A stretch of 16,349 nucleotides of DNA, taken from NCBI GenBank assembly GCA_028565715.1, contig JAOXYC010223126.1, positions 1-16,349 on the forward strand. The letters run 5' to 3'. A program made the translations under genes and the position numbers. This DNA comes from Phoronis pallida. Lineage: Eukaryota; Phoronida; Phoronidae. Positions 14,692-16,349 of the stretch are shown one piece after another (the first letter of the stretch is position 1; every line of letters starts with the position of its first letter). A model generated the notes under the pieces. The model had not been told where the DNA came from and made no database searches. It was given only the letters and a program-made list of their open reading frames with translations.

Positions 14692-16349
14692 TTATTGCAC
14701 AAGTGAAACGGTACCAAGCTTTGACCATCCACACCCATAACAATGAAAGCGTATATCTAGCAATAACGATTGATTGTTTTCCCTGACTCGTCCAAAAAAT
14801 GTACAAGGATTCCCCTTTGGTTGCGCATGTTCTCTTATAACACAAAAGTAAACATCTTTCAGAAGATAGTAACAATTCTTCTTCTTCAGCTTGATAGAAT
14901 TCACAATGTCACAAGTTTTTATTTTGGTATCTACGTCGATTCTAACAAAGTTAGCTATTGCTTTTTTTAGGACATAAGCGTTAGCTCTCAGAACATCCCT
15001 GTAACACTTGAAGTGGCAAATAGTATTCGTGTCTTCAATTGTGTCTTGATTGTATTTCCATTTCTGCTTTGACTTCGATTGCATTTTGTACATATAACGC
15101 ATATCAAAAACTTGCTTGTCGTTTCTAACGTCTGGCACGGTCAGTATAACTGCATTTCCATTTGAATTAAAAGTGACATGGCGACGGTGTACTAGCCCTA
15201 TGGAGGGAACACCGATATCTTTTTTATCTGTTATTAGTGGCGACAGAAATCTTGTTTTATCCATACCCTTTCCATTCATAGGCAGTCGAAGCATATGATA
15301 ATCCACTTTGACAACATCTGTGTCAAAATATCGTATGTTGTCTATTCGTTGTGTTAAACTGTTGAGAGTCTCCGTGAGATGGTAAAGGTCTTTAACACTC
15401 CTTAACGCATATTTAGTAGACCGTATAACTATCCTTAAACCCAACTTTCTTATATCAGACGAGGTGGGTATTGATTCATAAAAAGCAAAGTTCGAGCACT
15501 CTGCAAAGTCGTATATGTTCATAAAAAAGGAGAAAAATTGAATGATGTATGTTTTAAGTTTACTGACAAACTGAATCTTTTTTTCCCATGTTCCTTCTTG
15601 GTCAAGACTTCCATAGTATTCTTCGATTTTTCTAGGATCAATTACATCGCAATCAAATACCATTGCATAAACTGTCTTGTTGGGGATCAACATTTCATTA
15701 TACCCGTAATCGAATTTGTTCATAATCTGAATATACTCTCTAGTGTAGTCAGCGAAGGTTTGCATGCTAGGCTCAGCTAAATGATTCTTCACGCACCTTT
15801 TCAGACTTGTATTCATCTTGTTTGAGATGGTGAATGGTTCGTCAAACAACTGCACGTCTCTTATCAAACTGTATCTATGTGAATTCTCGTTGAATTTGAC
15901 TCCAACGACAGGGAGGTTGATTGGTAGAGCCAATCCAATTTCTTGTTCATTGAAAGCTAATCTGCTGAATGGGTAAAGTCGTTGCTGATTCAGTGAGGCG
16001 TAGGTGTTGTACTTTATTACGAAATCTCGAAACAGGGAGAATTTTGAGCGAGATTCGGAAATGCCTTGATATAACTTTGTTCCAAATGCGTGTACTGAAT
16101 ATGGTCCAACGAACGCACCTTTTCCATCTTCAGGTGAAGTATCCAAAGAGAACTCATATTGAGACGTAGACTCAGCTGTGTATGCTTCGGAAGTTTTGTT
16201 TAACTTTATATAATCACGAATTACCTTTGACGATTCTATCGATTTGTCTACATACTCCACTTCCAAAGCCGAAAGAAACTGTTTACGCTTCTTCTCGTCT
16301 ATATTGATAATAGACTCGGCATCATTGAAGTATTTTGGGGCGGTTGTAT
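14692..16349 (-). CDS. Herpesvirus-type DNA primase subunit (UL52-like), N-terminus outside window
   Basis: The frame is open to the right edge, so about 552 C-terminal residues are seen and the start lies beyond. This is the primase of a helicase-primase complex, making RNA primers for viral DNA replication in the nucleus. FDCDVID contains the catalytic Asp pair (codons at 15654-15652 and 15648-15646), matching motif I of archaeo-eukaryotic primases. About 70 residues on comes KLGLRIVIR, in the place of motif II, and then VDYHMLRLPMNGK, resembling motif III with its Asp and Arg-x-Pro-x-x-x-Lys. The C-terminus holds C-x4-H-x28-C-x2-C (FCVIREH near 14839 to CYGC near 14727), the zinc site typical of UL52 proteins. 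The family is about 1,000 residues long, so roughly half is missing because of the window edge, not truncation. Confidence 0.9.
   Translation of the reverse strand, partial: TTAPKYFNDAESIINIDEKKRKQFLSALEVEYVDKSIESSKVIRDYIKLNKTSEAYTAESTSQYEFSLDTSPEDGKGAFVGPYSVHAFGTKLYQGISESRSKFSLFRDFVIKYNTYASLNQQRLYPFSRLAFNEQEIGLALPINLPVVGVKFNENSHRYSLIRDVQLFDEPFTISNKMNTSLKRCVKNHLAEPSMQTFADYTREYIQIMNKFDYGYNEMLIPNKTVYAMVFDCDVIDPRKIEEYYGSLDQEGTWEKKIQFVSKLKTYIIQFFSFFMNIYDFAECSNFAFYESIPTSSDIRKLGLRIVIRSTKYALRSVKDLYHLTETLNSLTQRIDNIRYFDTDVVKVDYHMLRLPMNGKGMDKTRFLSPLITDKKDIGVPSIGLVHRRHVTFNSNGNAVILTVPDVRNDKQVFDMRYMYKMQSKSKQKWKYNQDTIEDTNTICHFKCYRDVLRANAYVLKKAIANFVRIDVDTKIKTCDIVNSIKLKKKNCYYLLKDVYFCVIREHAQPKGNPCTFFGRVRENNQSLLLDIRFHCYGCGWSKLGTVSLVQ

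Noticed and set aside
1-16349. Bacterial or phage origin
   Set aside because: There are no Shine-Dalgarno sites before the starts, while TATA and AATAAA signals and a Vps4-type ATPase point to a eukaryotic nuclear virus.
1-16349. tRNA genes, CRISPR arrays, insertion sequences or terminal repeats
   Set aside because: Nothing with a cloverleaf, regular spacer-repeat pattern, transposase motif or long repeat was seen on reading the window.

Overview
The window looks like a piece of a large double-stranded DNA virus that replicates in a eukaryotic nucleus. A herpesvirus-like virus is the best fit, and by inference one of the invertebrate (mollusc-type, Malacoherpesviridae-like) lineage. The strongest evidence is the right-hand gene, which runs off the window edge. 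It carries the catalytic DxD of an archaeo-eukaryotic primase and ends in a C-x4-H-x28-C-x2-C zinc site with the layout of the herpesvirus UL52 primase subunit. Supporting signs are AT-rich sequence, intronless genes packed on both strands with small overlaps, a TATA box, AATAAA signals just after stop codons, and no Shine-Dalgarno pattern. Most other proteins resemble nothing I recognise, as expected of a very divergent virus. An endogenous copy in a host genome cannot be excluded, but every reading frame is intact.

Layout. 1-592 is AT-rich and without a convincing gene; it ends in a TATA-box promoter. 593-2869 (+) encodes a 758-residue unknown protein. 3047-5477 (-) holds two overlapping genes: an unknown 404-residue protein followed by a complete Vps4-type AAA ATPase (MIT, AAA, beta domain and C-terminal helix). 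5476-7551 (+) has three genes: a small basic protein whose ATG shares a CATG with the divergent neighbour, a protein with a signal peptide or anchor, and a Cys-rich protein. 7592-9150 (-) has two overlapping unknown genes. 9101-10034 (+) has a small helical protein and a protein with a C-terminal membrane segment. 10189-13792 (-) has a 259-residue protein directly downstream of a 939-residue protein, probably structural. 13849-14571 (+) is a 240-residue unknown protein. 14692 to the right edge (-) is the primase.

How they may work together. The primase belongs to the DNA replication machinery. The Vps4-like enzyme is the surprise: cellular Vps4 disassembles ESCRT-III filaments during membrane scission, so a viral copy could act in nuclear egress, envelopment or release. 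It sits next to membrane-associated candidates (255- and 192-residue proteins) and a Cys-rich protein, but any functional link among these is inference. Start codons were chosen as ATG because the sequence looks eukaryotic-viral; several reading frames extend further upstream only through TTG or GTG.
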